Shown here in pieces: positions 1-8,127 of a stretch of DNA of 25,468 bases. Each line of letters starts with the position of its first letter. Position 1 is the first letter of the stretch. The DNA comes from a virus, in IMG/VR virus record IMGVR_UViG_3300020450_000083, positions 1 to 25,468 of that record, one strand, 5' to 3'. The position numbers were made by a program, and so were the translations under genes. The notes beneath the pieces are model-generated. The model saw only the letters and a program-made list of their open reading frames with translations. It ran no database searches and had not been told where the DNA came from.

Positions 1-40
1 CATTTACTTCGTCTTTTATTACTAATTTACAACTGCTCAT
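1..40 (-). CDS. uvsW: Probable UvsW helicase, first 13 codons only (cut by window edge)
   Basis: An ATG at 38-40 on the minus strand opens a frame reading MSSCKLVIKDEVN that runs off the left edge without a stop. The short hydrophobic-charged start followed by DEVN resembles the N-terminal domain of UvsW helicases in marine T4-like phages, where UvsW is a DNA/RNA helicase that processes branched recombination intermediates. The ATG follows the TAG of the upstream 452-codon gene by one base, so the two genes are probably one transcript. Only 13 residues are visible, so the name is inferred from weak resemblance and from the T4-like context. It could be any downstream gene. Confidence 0.45.
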   Translation of the reverse strand, partial: MSSCKLVIKDEVN

Positions 41-41
41 T

Positions 42-1400
42 CTAAAGTTTTACTATAACACGATCTTGCCAATCCCAACTGCTTGGCTGATAGTCACTAT
101 AATACAACTTTTTTGGAAGATTTTCAAGAAGTCTTTTGAGATTGTCTGTACCAGTGGCGTAATGTCCACCACCTATTGCTACCAATGATGCTTTTGGTTT
201 TACCTTGCTTTTGATCAACGCTCTTGGTATCCTATTACGTACAAAAATTACTTTTGTGTTATCAGATATCAATTTAAACTGTTTGCTCATTTGATGCAAC
301 TCATACAGATTCTGAAAGAAGTCTTGTGGCTTTTGATTATCTACCAACCAATGTTTTTCGTCCGTAAACTTATCTATATCTTTTTTGTATATTGGCTCTT
401 TGACGTCGAACCCCCAAGAACAATCGTTCAGTATATCTATGTTGTGCGATTTGAAAACGTTTAACCATTCCCAACAATTCCTCACATCCTCTTCCATGTG
501 TATGTCTCCACTCACAGGCATGATCAAAGGAAAACAGTCTAACTCTATAAGTCCTTTAATAACTTCATGCTTTGCAAAAGTTTTTGAGTCTATCCATAAT
601 ATGTGATTGTTGTTGTGTGCTATCTTTTTTCCCACTATGGTCTGTGCTGGAACATCGATACCGTTTGATTTTATGTTGAAGTTCTTTAAAGAATCCAATT
701 GATGCAACGTTGGTTTGTTTTTTAAGTTGGTGTTCCAATATTCTTCTAAACTTTCTGGTGCATCACTCAATACAATTTCTCCACCAATTAGTCTTGCTGT
801 TGGCTTCCTGTGTCCCATTATCTCTTTTTTAATTTCTTCGTAATCATTTAATAGGCTATCGTCACTAAATTTAAAATCATATCTCACTGCTATCAGAGTC
901 AAGTAGTAAGCAGTAACATCGGTGTGTAAGAAAGTCCATTTTTTAGATTCACCATCATACTGTGCATACATTCCAGGTAGGCCACGTTTGTCTTTTACAC
1001 ATCTAATCAATTGTATTACTTTCTTGTTGTATGGAAATCGCATCTCGATTTTCGTAACATTGTTCTCGTCGATATACTTTTCAATGCTTTTATCAAAACT
1101 GATAACCCGGAAATCATCATCGTACTTGGGGTTGTCCAGCAAGTCTTTGATGTCCATTCCGTGTGCTTGGAATTTGGTAAGGTATCTCTTCAGTAAAACT
1201 AGAGCCAATTTGGCCTGCTTTTCAGTCCAAGCATATTGTGATTCAGCCAGTGATTTCACTGTTGATAGGTCTTTTGGGTGTGGCTTAATTACGGTTGTAT
1301 TTCCTATCATCGAAGGATTTGCCCAAAAATAATCGTTATATGCTAGTATTTTAAGTGCTTCGTTTATTGTTTTTGGTAAATCTGTGTGCATATTGTCCAT
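42..1400 (-). CDS. Uncharacterised 452-aa protein, possible nucleic-acid enzyme with HARP-like segment
   Basis: I do not recognise a named family. Residues 56-73 (YAWTEKQAKLALVLLKRY) form a predicted helix of the kind found near the N-termini of phage helicase-like proteins. Residues about 115-180, with FPYN, a W-containing turn and alternating strands, look like the HARP-like substrate-recognition module that precedes some SNF2 helicase cores. No Walker A or DEAD box is visible, so the protein is not an intact helicase. The C-terminus has a glycine-rich GGGHYATGTD motif (around residues 410-420) and ends DWQDRVIVKL. It is the first gene behind a strong sigma70-like promoter and directly precedes the putative uvsW, which suggests early expression and a role in DNA metabolism. 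ATG at residue 1 is used; Met4 is an alternative. No clear Shine-Dalgarno precedes it. Confidence 0.8.
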   Translation of the reverse strand: MDNMHTDLPKTINEALKILAYNDYFWANPSMIGNTTVIKPHPKDLSTVKSLAESQYAWTEKQAKLALVLLKRYLTKFQAHGMDIKDLLDNPKYDDDFRVISFDKSIEKYIDENNVTKIEMRFPYNKKVIQLIRCVKDKRGLPGMYAQYDGESKKWTFLHTDVTAYYLTLIAVRYDFKFSDDSLLNDYEEIKKEIMGHRKPTARLIGGEIVLSDAPESLEEYWNTNLKNKPTLHQLDSLKNFNIKSNGIDVPAQTIVGKKIAHNNNHILWIDSKTFAKHEVIKGLIELDCFPLIMPVSGDIHMEEDVRNCWEWLNVFKSHNIDILNDCSWGFDVKEPIYKKDIDKFTDEKHWLVDNQKPQDFFQNLYELHQMSKQFKLISDNTKVIFVRNRIPRALIKSKVKPKASLVAIGGGHYATGTDNLKRLLENLPKKLYYSDYQPSSWDWQDRVIVKL

Positions 1401-1424
1401 GGTATTTTAGATAATTACTAGTAT

Positions 1425-1452
1425 ATTATAGCATAATTGGTAAAGCAGTCAA
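1425..1452 (-). promoter_or_regulatory. Sigma70-like promoter for the 452-aa gene and uvsW
   Basis: On the minus strand TTGACT (1452-1447) is followed after 16 bases by TATAAT (1430-1425), with a TG one base before the -10 (extended -10). This is a near-consensus bacterial housekeeping promoter. The predicted start is near 1418, giving a leader of roughly 18 nt before the ATG at 1400. The -35 box lies within 3 bases of the oppositely oriented SprT start codon, so expression of the two genes may interfere. Confidence 0.7.
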
Positions 1453-1454
1453 CC

Positions 1455-1934
1455 ATGAAAAAGAAGAAAATAAACAAAAGTGTAAATGTCAAGAAACAAC
1501 TGAAGATCAAGTTGGAAAATACTCTGACTAGACACAGGAACGCAGTCGGCTTTAGACCCACAGAGGCCCAAGCATACAATTGGTTTAGGTATCTAAACAA
1601 GACACTATTCAACAGTAGATTACCAATGGTTCCGTTGTATATTAGGAATTTGCATAAAGATTGGGGTAGATGTGTGGCCAATTGGGACAATAGAAAAACA
1701 CCTAAAGGAAAATTTGATCAGAGAATTATACCTTACCATATCGAAGTTGAGTACTACATCGAACTACATCAAAAATTTCCTAAATGGAAAGATTTTATAG
1801 AAACGTTAGCACACGAAATGGTGCATCTATATCAAATGACATGGATCAAAGATCCTTATTCAAATCACAATGCAAACTTTTTTGCTTGGAGAGAAAAATT
1901 TAAAGCGTGTGGCCTAGGCCTGACTAGGTGTTAG
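1455..1934 (+). CDS. SprT-like zinc metalloprotease
   Basis: A 159-residue protein with the SprT/SPRTN-type zinc site: HEMVH at residues 120-124 (two His ligands and the catalytic Glu) and a downstream candidate third ligand His138 in SNHNANFFAW. The tryptophan-rich approach and lysine-rich N-terminus (MKKKKINKSVNVKK) suit a DNA-associated protease. SprT-like genes are common in marine phages; the cellular relative SPRTN cleaves DNA-protein crosslinks, but the phage role is unproven. ATG 1455 is preferred over an in-frame TTG at 1437, which lies inside the opposing promoter. It is the only plus-strand gene in the left 8 kb, and its last 21 bases overlap the end of the convergent DUF115-like gene. 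Confidence 0.85.
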   Translation: MKKKKINKSVNVKKQLKIKLENTLTRHRNAVGFRPTEAQAYNWFRYLNKTLFNSRLPMVPLYIRNLHKDWGRCVANWDNRKTPKGKFDQRIIPYHIEVEYYIELHQKFPKWKDFIETLAHEMVHLYQMTWIKDPYSNHNANFFAWREKFKACGLGLTRC

Positions 1935-2669
1935 TTCTTTCTTAAACTCCGCATAAGTTATAACTCTACTGTTACCTAAATCCGTTCCTGTCTGCAGGTG
2001 ATTCATATAATCAGGTGGATCGTCATGTACAACAGTGTAGTTGACGTAAGGTCTCATCTTCAACATGTCTCTGAATTGTTTTAGCCAACCTTCAAAAATT
2101 TTATCGTCGTGCCGTTCGCCATAACATTCTGTGTCCTGGTACATGTTGTTCAGTTGGTCCTTGCCGTACTCTCTGAAGTCATAGCCTAACAGATAGATGT
2201 TCTTGTGTCCATGCACACCGGCTGTCCAGAATGCCGCATTACCTGATATCCAGTGTGGGTTATTAGGAATGAGATGCAACATACCTTTGTTCTGTTTCCT
2301 GTTGACTTCCAGTGCCGGTGCATAGTGTATAGTCTTCAGGCCCACTTCGTCCTCACACATTTTCACTGACATCTTGGTGTCTACAGAAAAAATAAAATCA
2401 GGCATGAAGTCTCTGTACAATGCATTACACCCATATGTCTGTCCTGTTGCTTTGAGACTGTTAAGATCAAAATCTTTACGTGATGGTCCGTTACCTATGC
2501 AATAGGCATTGCCTCGAGGTACTGCCTTGACTTTGTCTTCGAAGAATTTCATCTCTCGTGTACGTTTGCCTTTTCTGATGATTGTATTAATACAAACTTC
2601 CTCTCCCTCATAGGGTTTCCATTCTATGGGTTTGACTTCAGGTTTTCCAGATAATGTTATAGTCTTCAT
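1914..2669 (-). CDS. DUF115/GT42-like protein (putative glycosyltransferase)
   Basis: A 251-residue protein. Residues 56-68 read YCIGNGPSRKDFD, followed by CNALYRDFMPDFIFSVD at 81-97. The pattern GNGPS, a short helix, then a Cys-Asn segment and a D at the end of a strand is the nucleotide-sugar-binding signature shared by Cst-type sialyltransferases (GT42) and the DUF115 family. Later segments (HWISGNAAFWTAG, IYLLGYDF) fit the same Rossmann-like core. Start ATG overlaps the previous gene's TGA (ATGA), so it is probably translationally coupled as the last gene of the seven-gene glycan operon. Donor and acceptor are unknown. The substrate need not be sialic acid, since many DUF115 proteins act on other sugars or have no known activity. 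Confidence 0.75.
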   Translation of the reverse strand: MKTITLSGKPEVKPIEWKPYEGEEVCINTIIRKGKRTREMKFFEDKVKAVPRGNAYCIGNGPSRKDFDLNSLKATGQTYGCNALYRDFMPDFIFSVDTKMSVKMCEDEVGLKTIHYAPALEVNRKQNKGMLHLIPNNPHWISGNAAFWTAGVHGHKNIYLLGYDFREYGKDQLNNMYQDTECYGERHDDKIFEGWLKQFRDMLKMRPYVNYTVVHDDPPDYMNHLQTGTDLGNSRVITYAEFKKELTPSQA

Positions 2670-3538
2670 TTAAGATATTTCTCCTCTAGTCTTTTCTTTA
2701 TCCTAGCCCATGGCAGGCCTGCCTCTATCTCGTCTTTGAACCATTCTGTGTAACTCAACCAGTTTGCCCAGTTCAATCTGCTAGGCATGGCCGGTGTGTT
2801 TATGTCTGCTAGTTTGATGTTACCGACATCATGGCACAGACTCGATTCGGAAACAAAGACAGGTATACCTCTGATGACGGCCTCCATTGCAGGGTTAGAA
2901 CTGTGGTTAACAACGGCCCATGTGCGTTCCAAAGTCACCTTGAAGTCTGTGTCGTCGTATGTCCTAAAATCTCTCTTAGGCATCCTCACTTTTACATTTT
3001 CAAAATCACTTTCCTTAAACTGTATCGTGTTTCTTGGGTGTGGTCTTACTAGTATCGGTCTTGTGGTGTACTTTCTGATTTCTTGTATCTGCTGTTTTAT
3101 CCACTTCTCCATTCTAGGAAGTCCTTTCCATTGTTCTGACGCATCGTGTTGTCCACATATGACGATCATGTCTCCTGTTGGATTCCATTGTTTTAGTGTG
3201 TGTTTGAAAAGTGGCCAACGTTTGTCGTCGAACTGTTGGTTGGCAAAATCTGCATCTCTGTTAATACCGTTTATTCCTATTTTAAAACTTTCGTTTCTTC
3301 TCAGTCCTCCTACTTCTAATACTATTACTGGCTTGCCTCTGCTCCTGTAGTCGTTCCAGATTCTTTTGTATTGTTCCATCCTGCCACGCCAGAGTACACT
3401 CCATATCACCGCCACGTCGGCATTGGCCGATTTATTTAGATATACAGTATCACCGGCGTCTTTGAGACTTTTAACGAAAGCGTCGAATATAGGTTTTGAA
3501 TTCAGTGGACCATACTCTGTCCATACTTCTAATCTCAT
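2666..3538 (-). CDS. GT-B-like capsule-type glycosyltransferase, paralogue A
   Basis: A 290-residue protein of a family that occurs four times in this window. The N-half has VIWSVLWRGRM and GKPVIVLEVGGLRR. The C-half has RPILVRPHPRN, then VVNHSSNPAMEAVIRGIPVF and an ADINTPAMPSR segment. The RPHP motif followed by a (T/H)xSS loop and GIPVF resembles the C-terminal nucleotide-sugar-binding half of GT-B enzymes of the capsule/Kdo-transferase and CDP-glycerol transferase type. That suggests transfer of a sugar or sugar-phosphate to a surface glycan, which is inferred. The start overlaps the upstream stop by one base (TAATG), so coupling is likely. It is closest to paralogue B by eye. Donor and acceptor are unknown. 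Confidence 0.75.
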   Translation of the reverse strand: MRLEVWTEYGPLNSKPIFDAFVKSLKDAGDTVYLNKSANADVAVIWSVLWRGRMEQYKRIWNDYRSRGKPVIVLEVGGLRRNESFKIGINGINRDADFANQQFDDKRWPLFKHTLKQWNPTGDMIVICGQHDASEQWKGLPRMEKWIKQQIQEIRKYTTRPILVRPHPRNTIQFKESDFENVKVRMPKRDFRTYDDTDFKVTLERTWAVVNHSSNPAMEAVIRGIPVFVSESSLCHDVGNIKLADINTPAMPSRLNWANWLSYTEWFKDEIEAGLPWARIKKRLEEKYLK

Positions 3539-4458
3539 TAGTTTCCTTGCTTTCCTTTTGCCACTTTGCTTACTATGTCATCTGCTTGTTTAGGGTCAAA
3601 CTTTATACCACCAAAGGGATCATAGGATTCTACATTTTGCCAGTATGACTCGTTCCTGTCACCACGCAAATCACTTTTACTACTTTTACCTTTGACTTTT
3701 CTCTTACCTTTCATGTGATCGATGTATGCACCTAATACACTGTTAATGAATACGTGATGCCCTTTGGCACCTGCACCTTTTCCTATATCTTCTCCGTCAT
3801 CAGGGGCAATACGTTTTATACACTGCCAGAACAGATAACTGTCATGCCATTCCAGTTCTTGAAATATTGTATCGTTGATATACATATCTGTCCAGTATTT
3901 CATGAATTGATCTGCTTTAGGATGTTTTGTATTGTAGCATACCCATCCACACTCCGGGTATTTTTCTCCACGTCCTAAAAAGTTAACAAGTTTTGTTTCG
4001 GGTAAAAGTCCCACAACAAACTCTTTTGTGATTGGTCTAAATGTATATGTGTCAGCATCTAGCCACAGCACATAGTCTGTGCTGGCATTCTTGATAGCAT
4101 GGTCAACAGCAAAAGTTTTATGGGCGAATCTAACAGCGTCCCATAGGTACGAACCTTTGCCACGATCATTTTTTCCGGCATTAGGATCTCTTCTCACGCC
4201 CCCGGCTATCTCGGTCACCTCACCGTTAGCAACAGGATCGTCCTTGTGCCTTTGTTTGAATTTGACCAGTTCTGGATTCGCTTCTTCTATGTTGATGTAT
4301 TTTATTTTTTTGTGCTCAAAGTTTGGTTTATCTCCTTCGTGGTATGCATGTATAATCACGTCGTCAGGCCAAAAATCAATATGACTTTGCAACATTCTCC
4401 TAGCATACGCATTCCATCTATTGGGAGGAAACGTGGTGATCACTGTCAGTGTTTTCAT
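3538..4458 (-). CDS. GT-A-like glycosyltransferase
   Basis: A 306-residue protein opening with a strand-rich N-terminus (MKTLTVITTF). DAD at residues 134-136, within VLWLDADTYTF, is the DxD metal and nucleotide-sugar site of GT-A glycosyltransferases. A segment around residues 155-180 (NFLGRGEKYPECGWVCYN) and HDSYLFWQC further on fit acceptor-side loops. The C-terminal 50 residues are basic and polar (HMKGKRKVKGKSSKSDLRGDR) and probably disordered or membrane/polyanion-facing. It sits between paralogues B and A with one-base TAATG overlaps on both sides, so it is made together with them. The sugar used is not predictable. Confidence 0.78.
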   Translation of the reverse strand: MKTLTVITTFPPNRWNAYARRMLQSHIDFWPDDVIIHAYHEGDKPNFEHKKIKYINIEEANPELVKFKQRHKDDPVANGEVTEIAGGVRRDPNAGKNDRGKGSYLWDAVRFAHKTFAVDHAIKNASTDYVLWLDADTYTFRPITKEFVVGLLPETKLVNFLGRGEKYPECGWVCYNTKHPKADQFMKYWTDMYINDTIFQELEWHDSYLFWQCIKRIAPDDGEDIGKGAGAKGHHVFINSVLGAYIDHMKGKRKVKGKSSKSDLRGDRNESYWQNVESYDPFGGIKFDPKQADDIVSKVAKGKQGN

Positions 4459-5441
4459 TATAGGCCTAACCTTTGTTTAAATCTTTTATAGACTGTGCCG
4501 TCTTTTATTTCTTGAATGCTCCACATCTTGTATCCGAGGTCGTTGACCCATTGTGTCCTATCAGGATATTCAGGAGTTTCTATGTTGTTGAGATTTGTGT
4601 TCGCTACAGGCCAACAGAGTGCAAGATCCGAGGTAACAAAGGTAGGGATTCCACGAATGCAGGAATCGACACTGGCAGTAGAATTGTGAGTAACAAAAGC
4701 ATGGCAATTATTTAAAGCCTCTTGGAAATGAAATCTATAGTGCTTTTTCTCATCTCCTGCAAAGTGTTTTTGTGTGAACTGTATTTCTACATCATCGGGC
4801 AGTTCTGCACTTCGTCCATCAATATTTGCAACATTGTTTGGATGTGGCCTCACAATAAATTTTCTATCTGTTATAGGTCTCAGTTTTTCATACACTCCAT
4901 TGAACCACTCGATAGGATCCATTTCGTTCATACTCCAGTTGTCCTTTGGTTGTAGTCCAAATAAGATAGGATCATCTTGATTTGACTTTCTCCATGGCTC
5001 ATACTTCACTTTAAATTTTTTAACCATCATTTCCCATCTATCACTAGGACTGTTATCTGATAAGAAGTCACCGTCATTCATTGGCGTGTACAATGACACC
5101 CTGAAGTGGTGGTCCGGAGATGTTGATACGTTTCCAAAACTTGACAGCAGTCCGCCATCAAATGTTATCAACGGAATCTTTTTTGCTCTGCAGTTGTTTG
5201 CAAGTTCTCTTCGTCTTCCTTTTGTGTGGTGCATCTGCCTATCTCCGCCGTAACCGAACATGGCCGCCATTGAGGCAGTTGGGATCATCTCACCCTCCAC
5301 AGTTGGCCCGGTCATGTGTTCATTCACTATGACTGCTTCGTCACCCGAGGCCTCTATGCCTTCTTTCAAGTGATACAAGAGATCATAACTGTTTCCCCGC
5401 TTACGATCCTTTACCGTCCTTCTAAATATTTCAACCTTCAT
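4458..5441 (-). CDS. GT-B-like capsule-type glycosyltransferase, paralogue B
   Basis: A 327-residue member of the same four-copy family and the longest of them. The N-half includes FGYGGDRQMHHTKG, RAKKIPLITFDGG and a presumed acceptor domain. The C-half carries RKFIVRPHPNN, VTHNSTASVDSCIRGIPTFV and a NIETPEYPDRTQW segment that align by eye with copies A, C and D. It is longer than copy A mainly through an insertion before RPHP. Its start overlaps the end of copy C by 11 bases, and its stop overlaps the next ATG by one base. The role in assembling a glycan is inferred from family resemblance and neighbours; the substrate is unknown. Confidence 0.75.
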   Translation of the reverse strand: MKVEIFRRTVKDRKRGNSYDLLYHLKEGIEASGDEAVIVNEHMTGPTVEGEMIPTASMAAMFGYGGDRQMHHTKGRRRELANNCRAKKIPLITFDGGLLSSFGNVSTSPDHHFRVSLYTPMNDGDFLSDNSPSDRWEMMVKKFKVKYEPWRKSNQDDPILFGLQPKDNWSMNEMDPIEWFNGVYEKLRPITDRKFIVRPHPNNVANIDGRSAELPDDVEIQFTQKHFAGDEKKHYRFHFQEALNNCHAFVTHNSTASVDSCIRGIPTFVTSDLALCWPVANTNLNNIETPEYPDRTQWVNDLGYKMWSIQEIKDGTVYKRFKQRLGL

Positions 5442-6240
5442 TGAGCATTCTCCAAGCAGTGCCGTCTGCCATTTCTTTAAGTGTCCAATTATTATATGCT
5501 AAACTTGAAAATAATGCAACTCTGTCGCCGTATATTGGGGTCTCAATCTTGCTGAAATCTGTTTCTGAAATGGGTGCGGCCGCACTATTGACAGGATCAC
5601 AGAATACAGGAACGCCATTGGTCAAACTGGCAACCATAGTGTTGGAATTGTACGTAACCATCGCATGATAATCATTCCAATTTATTTCGCTTTTATGCAC
5701 AGTCTTAGTTTCAATCTTAACAGTGGCACCTACATGGTCTTTAGCAACGATAGGATTGTAAGGTTTTTCTCTGATGTCAATTTCTCTATCTGTGTTTTCT
5801 TTTAATGTTTTAATAGTTTTATCTAACCAGTCTGTTGTATTAAAAAAATTTCCTATTGCATTTGTTGGGGGTAATACTAGAACTTTTTTTCCTTTTTTCC
5901 ATGGCTTCATGTCTTGCTTAAAATTTTTCTCATAACGATCCGAGGGCCTTTGTTGCAATATGTTTTGACAGTGTTTGTTTTTTGTTATCCTTAACCAGTG
6001 TGGTGTAACATGAGCATTAGTAAAGTAGCCATGGTCCATAAAGTAGAAATCTTTATTTTCCTTCTCACACTGTTTGTATATTTCGCCCGAGCCCGCGAGA
6101 ATTCCGTACATGGTCAACTGTTCTTTGGGCAGTTGTTTTAATTCACGGAAATGATAAATTTTTCCTTGTCCTGCTCCTCTGACAAAAGCATCTATATATC
6201 GTTGTGTCCTTGGTTTGGTAGTGTGTATGCCTGACAGCAT
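5431..6240 (-). CDS. GT-B-like glycosyltransferase, paralogue C
   Basis: A 269-residue copy, almost the same length as plus-strand copy D and its closest partner by eye. Shared features are a D-x-x-YF segment (MDHGYF here), HWLRITKNK, IDIREKPYNP in place of RPHP, then VTYNSNTMVASLTNGVPVF and KIETPIYGDRVALFSSLAYNNWT. The replacement of RPHP by REKP separates C and D from A and B, and probably reflects a different donor or acceptor. The start overlaps the stop of the 2OG oxygenase by one base. A function in glycan assembly is inferred. Confidence 0.72.
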   Translation of the reverse strand: MLSGIHTTKPRTQRYIDAFVRGAGQGKIYHFRELKQLPKEQLTMYGILAGSGEIYKQCEKENKDFYFMDHGYFTNAHVTPHWLRITKNKHCQNILQQRPSDRYEKNFKQDMKPWKKGKKVLVLPPTNAIGNFFNTTDWLDKTIKTLKENTDREIDIREKPYNPIVAKDHVGATVKIETKTVHKSEINWNDYHAMVTYNSNTMVASLTNGVPVFCDPVNSAAAPISETDFSKIETPIYGDRVALFSSLAYNNWTLKEMADGTAWRMLNEG

Positions 6241-6995
6241 TATCTTCTGTTTTCCTTTACTTCAAACATTTTACGCTTGGCGGCTCTGTTGAATTCAGCA
6301 ATGATATTAACACTTCTTCTATGTAGCATAGCATTTTGTCTAGCGGATACACTGTGTATACACTTCGTTGAGTTATTACAAAATGCAACTAGAGTGTTAG
6401 GTTTATATGGTACTGTCTTGACTATTTCACCCGCCTTGTCGCCAACGGCTCTACCACCATTTTTATTAACTTCTTGTATGTCAGCATCAGTCTTGTGTAT
6501 TTGAAACTCACCTCCTGTGCTTTGGTCATCCTTGTAAGGCATGTAAAGTAACGCCGCGTAAATTTCTCTAGGGTTGTCTATGTGTGGGGTTCTCGAACTA
6601 AAGTCAATAGGTTTGTGCATGACAGTCTGACAGTCTGTGCCAATCCAGTCGTCACCTTTGTCCCATCCTCTCGGACTCAAGGTATTCTCTAAATTTTCTA
6701 TGTGTGGTACAAGTCCACCAAATGCTTCTTGCATTTCCTTGTAGAAAGAAGACGAAGTATGATATTCCGTGAATTCTTTCCATGCATTGGAAACCTTTCC
6801 TGGCTTCAACATTTCATCTGCTTTGAGTCTGTGACAAATACCCGAGTCAAAAGGTTCGGTTGCCAACAGTTGATCCTTTGGCCATTCCCTTTCGAGACTG
6901 TCATAGATATCTTGTGGAAGTGCATCCTCGATTACGAAATGTGGATACGGTTCTAACACCAACGTTGGTTTTTTCTGTAGTACTGAATTGCTCAT
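6240..6995 (-). CDS. 2-oxoglutarate/Fe(II)-dependent oxygenase
   Basis: A 251-residue protein with the double-stranded beta-helix iron site: HID at residues 138-140 (HxD) and distal His214 in CIHSVSAR. An Arg in HRRSVN (225-230) is the expected 2-oxoglutarate anchor. Between them, STGGEFQIH (159-167) is the typical prolyl-4-hydroxylase-like strand. Such oxygenases are frequent in marine phages and hydroxylate proteins, sugars, lipids or nucleobases; here the setting among glycosyltransferases suggests modification of a sugar or its carrier. Its ATG overlaps the TGA of the GT61-like gene (ATGA), so the two are co-translated. Fold assignment is good; substrate unknown. Confidence 0.88.
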   Translation of the reverse strand: MSNSVLQKKPTLVLEPYPHFVIEDALPQDIYDSLEREWPKDQLLATEPFDSGICHRLKADEMLKPGKVSNAWKEFTEYHTSSSFYKEMQEAFGGLVPHIENLENTLSPRGWDKGDDWIGTDCQTVMHKPIDFSSRTPHIDNPREIYAALLYMPYKDDQSTGGEFQIHKTDADIQEVNKNGGRAVGDKAGEIVKTVPYKPNTLVAFCNNSTKCIHSVSARQNAMLHRRSVNIIAEFNRAAKRKMFEVKENRR

Positions 6996-8080
6996 TCTAG
7001 GTGCTCCATTATTTCTGGGATATTAATTTTGAAGTTGATCATGTCACTGAAACGTTTTATTCCTTTAGGCTTAGAGCCATTCTTTAAAGGAATTGGTTCT
7101 ACATCTGCCAAATATAACTTATGCTCTAGATCTAAATTATGTGATAACAAAGGATATACCTTTTTATGTATCATATTTTTATCTTGTATCTCTATGACTT
7201 TTGTTCCTGGTTGGCACCATAGCAAGTTAACTAATCCTGCTCCGTGAGCCGCAAGTATATGTGATGCTTCTGCAAAGGTTTTCATTTGGTTTCGTATTGG
7301 CATATTTTCTAAAGCAACAGTCTCCCAACCTTTTAATTTTAATAATAATTCATCGGAGTTCACTAGTTTCCTGGTCTTTGCTCCAGGCCTCAGCACTACT
7401 ATTTTCCTATGTGGCTTCACCCCTTTAAGATTTTTCAAACCTTTGAAGTGTCGTAGCCATGGAGCCAACGGCGGAACAATGACGCCATCCTTCGAATTAC
7501 TCATGCTTGGCACTAGCAGGTGTTTGAACTGCCATGTTTCTCCCTTGGGCATTGTCACTATCTTCACGTCAGGAAAAAGTGCTTTGCAAACTTTCTCAAA
7601 ATATGTACTGTGGTTTGCCATTATGAAACAGTATCTATTAAAATTCGTTGACCATCTTTTTTCCAACAGTCTGAATTTAGATATCACATCTATCCATATG
7701 TGCCACGGGTTCTTCCCACTTCCTTCATCTATTGGCAACCAAACGTAGGTATTAGTTTCGTTGAAACTTTCCTTCACTGGTGGCAGTTCGACAGACATGT
7801 TGTCTCCCCATTCCTTCCAGAGTGAATGTGTCTTTTGAGGTTTGCGTTTGCTCTGATGTGTCAGCGACCATACATATTCAGTTATCATTTTATTTTCTCT
7901 GGTCACTAGTAAAGGACAGGTATGGACCTTGCATTCATGGAACTCTGCTACGAAAGTTGGTAAACTTGTAAAGTGTGGGTCTATCGATTCGTGGTAAGGC
8001 ACTGTGTAGTTGTACTCAGGGTCAACCATTTCCCATCTATCAAGGAAATACTTCAGGGAGTTTATATTTTTTACTGACAT
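6992..8080 (-). CDS. GT61-like (DUF563) glycosyltransferase
   Basis: A 362-residue protein. Residues about 268-296 contain FAEASHILAAHGAGLVNLLW and PGTKVIEI, the HGAGL-anchored signature of GT61/DUF563 glycosyltransferases. NPWHIWID near 124-131 matches the preceding conserved block (a His followed by a hydrophobic strand) and LRPGAKTRKLVN the loop before the HGAGL strand. I chose ATG at 8080 (MSVKNINSLKYF). An in-frame ATG at 8182 would start 34 codons earlier but would lie inside the divergent SGNH gene and upstream of both promoters. It is the first gene of the seven-gene minus-strand operon, behind a TTGAAA-17-TATTAT promoter. Family members transfer xylose, arabinose or GlcNAc; the sugar here is unknown. 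Confidence 0.82.
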   Translation of the reverse strand: MSVKNINSLKYFLDRWEMVDPEYNYTVPYHESIDPHFTSLPTFVAEFHECKVHTCPLLVTRENKMITEYVWSLTHQSKRKPQKTHSLWKEWGDNMSVELPPVKESFNETNTYVWLPIDEGSGKNPWHIWIDVISKFRLLEKRWSTNFNRYCFIMANHSTYFEKVCKALFPDVKIVTMPKGETWQFKHLLVPSMSNSKDGVIVPPLAPWLRHFKGLKNLKGVKPHRKIVVLRPGAKTRKLVNSDELLLKLKGWETVALENMPIRNQMKTFAEASHILAAHGAGLVNLLWCQPGTKVIEIQDKNMIHKKVYPLLSHNLDLEHKLYLADVEPIPLKNGSKPKGIKRFSDMINFKINIPEIMEHLE

Positions 8081-8103
8081 TTTATTAATAATTATGTTAT
8101 AAT
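8074..8103 (+). promoter_or_regulatory. Sigma70-like promoter for the SGNH-FkbM operon
   Basis: CTGACA (8074-8079) and a perfect TATAAT (8098-8103) are separated by 18 bases. The predicted start is about 8110, one or two bases before the ATG at 8112. There is no room for a Shine-Dalgarno site, so the mRNA would be effectively leaderless. The -35 box overlaps the GT61 start codon. Confidence 0.6.
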
Positions 8104-8127
8104 ACACGATCATGATATTATTTTCAA
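8099..8127 (-). promoter_or_regulatory. Sigma70-like promoter for the seven-gene glycan operon
   Basis: On the minus strand TTGAAA (8127-8122) is followed after 17 bases by TATTAT (8104-8099). Each box has five of six consensus bases. The predicted start is near 8092, about 12 nt before the GT61 ATG at 8080. The -10 box overlaps the -10 box of the opposing promoter, so the two polymerases would compete for the same site. Confidence 0.5.

Noticed and set aside
1905-1935. Palindrome GGCCTAGGCC and nearby CCTAG/CTAGG repeat at the SprT/DUF115 convergence as a terminator
   Set aside because: Stems are 5 bp with no T-run directly after them in either direction; more likely coding coincidence.
2787-3350. 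Long plus-strand frame opposite the GT-B-like copy A
   Set aside because: It is fully antisense to a gene with clear family motifs and has Ser/Leu/Cys-rich composition typical of a shadow frame.
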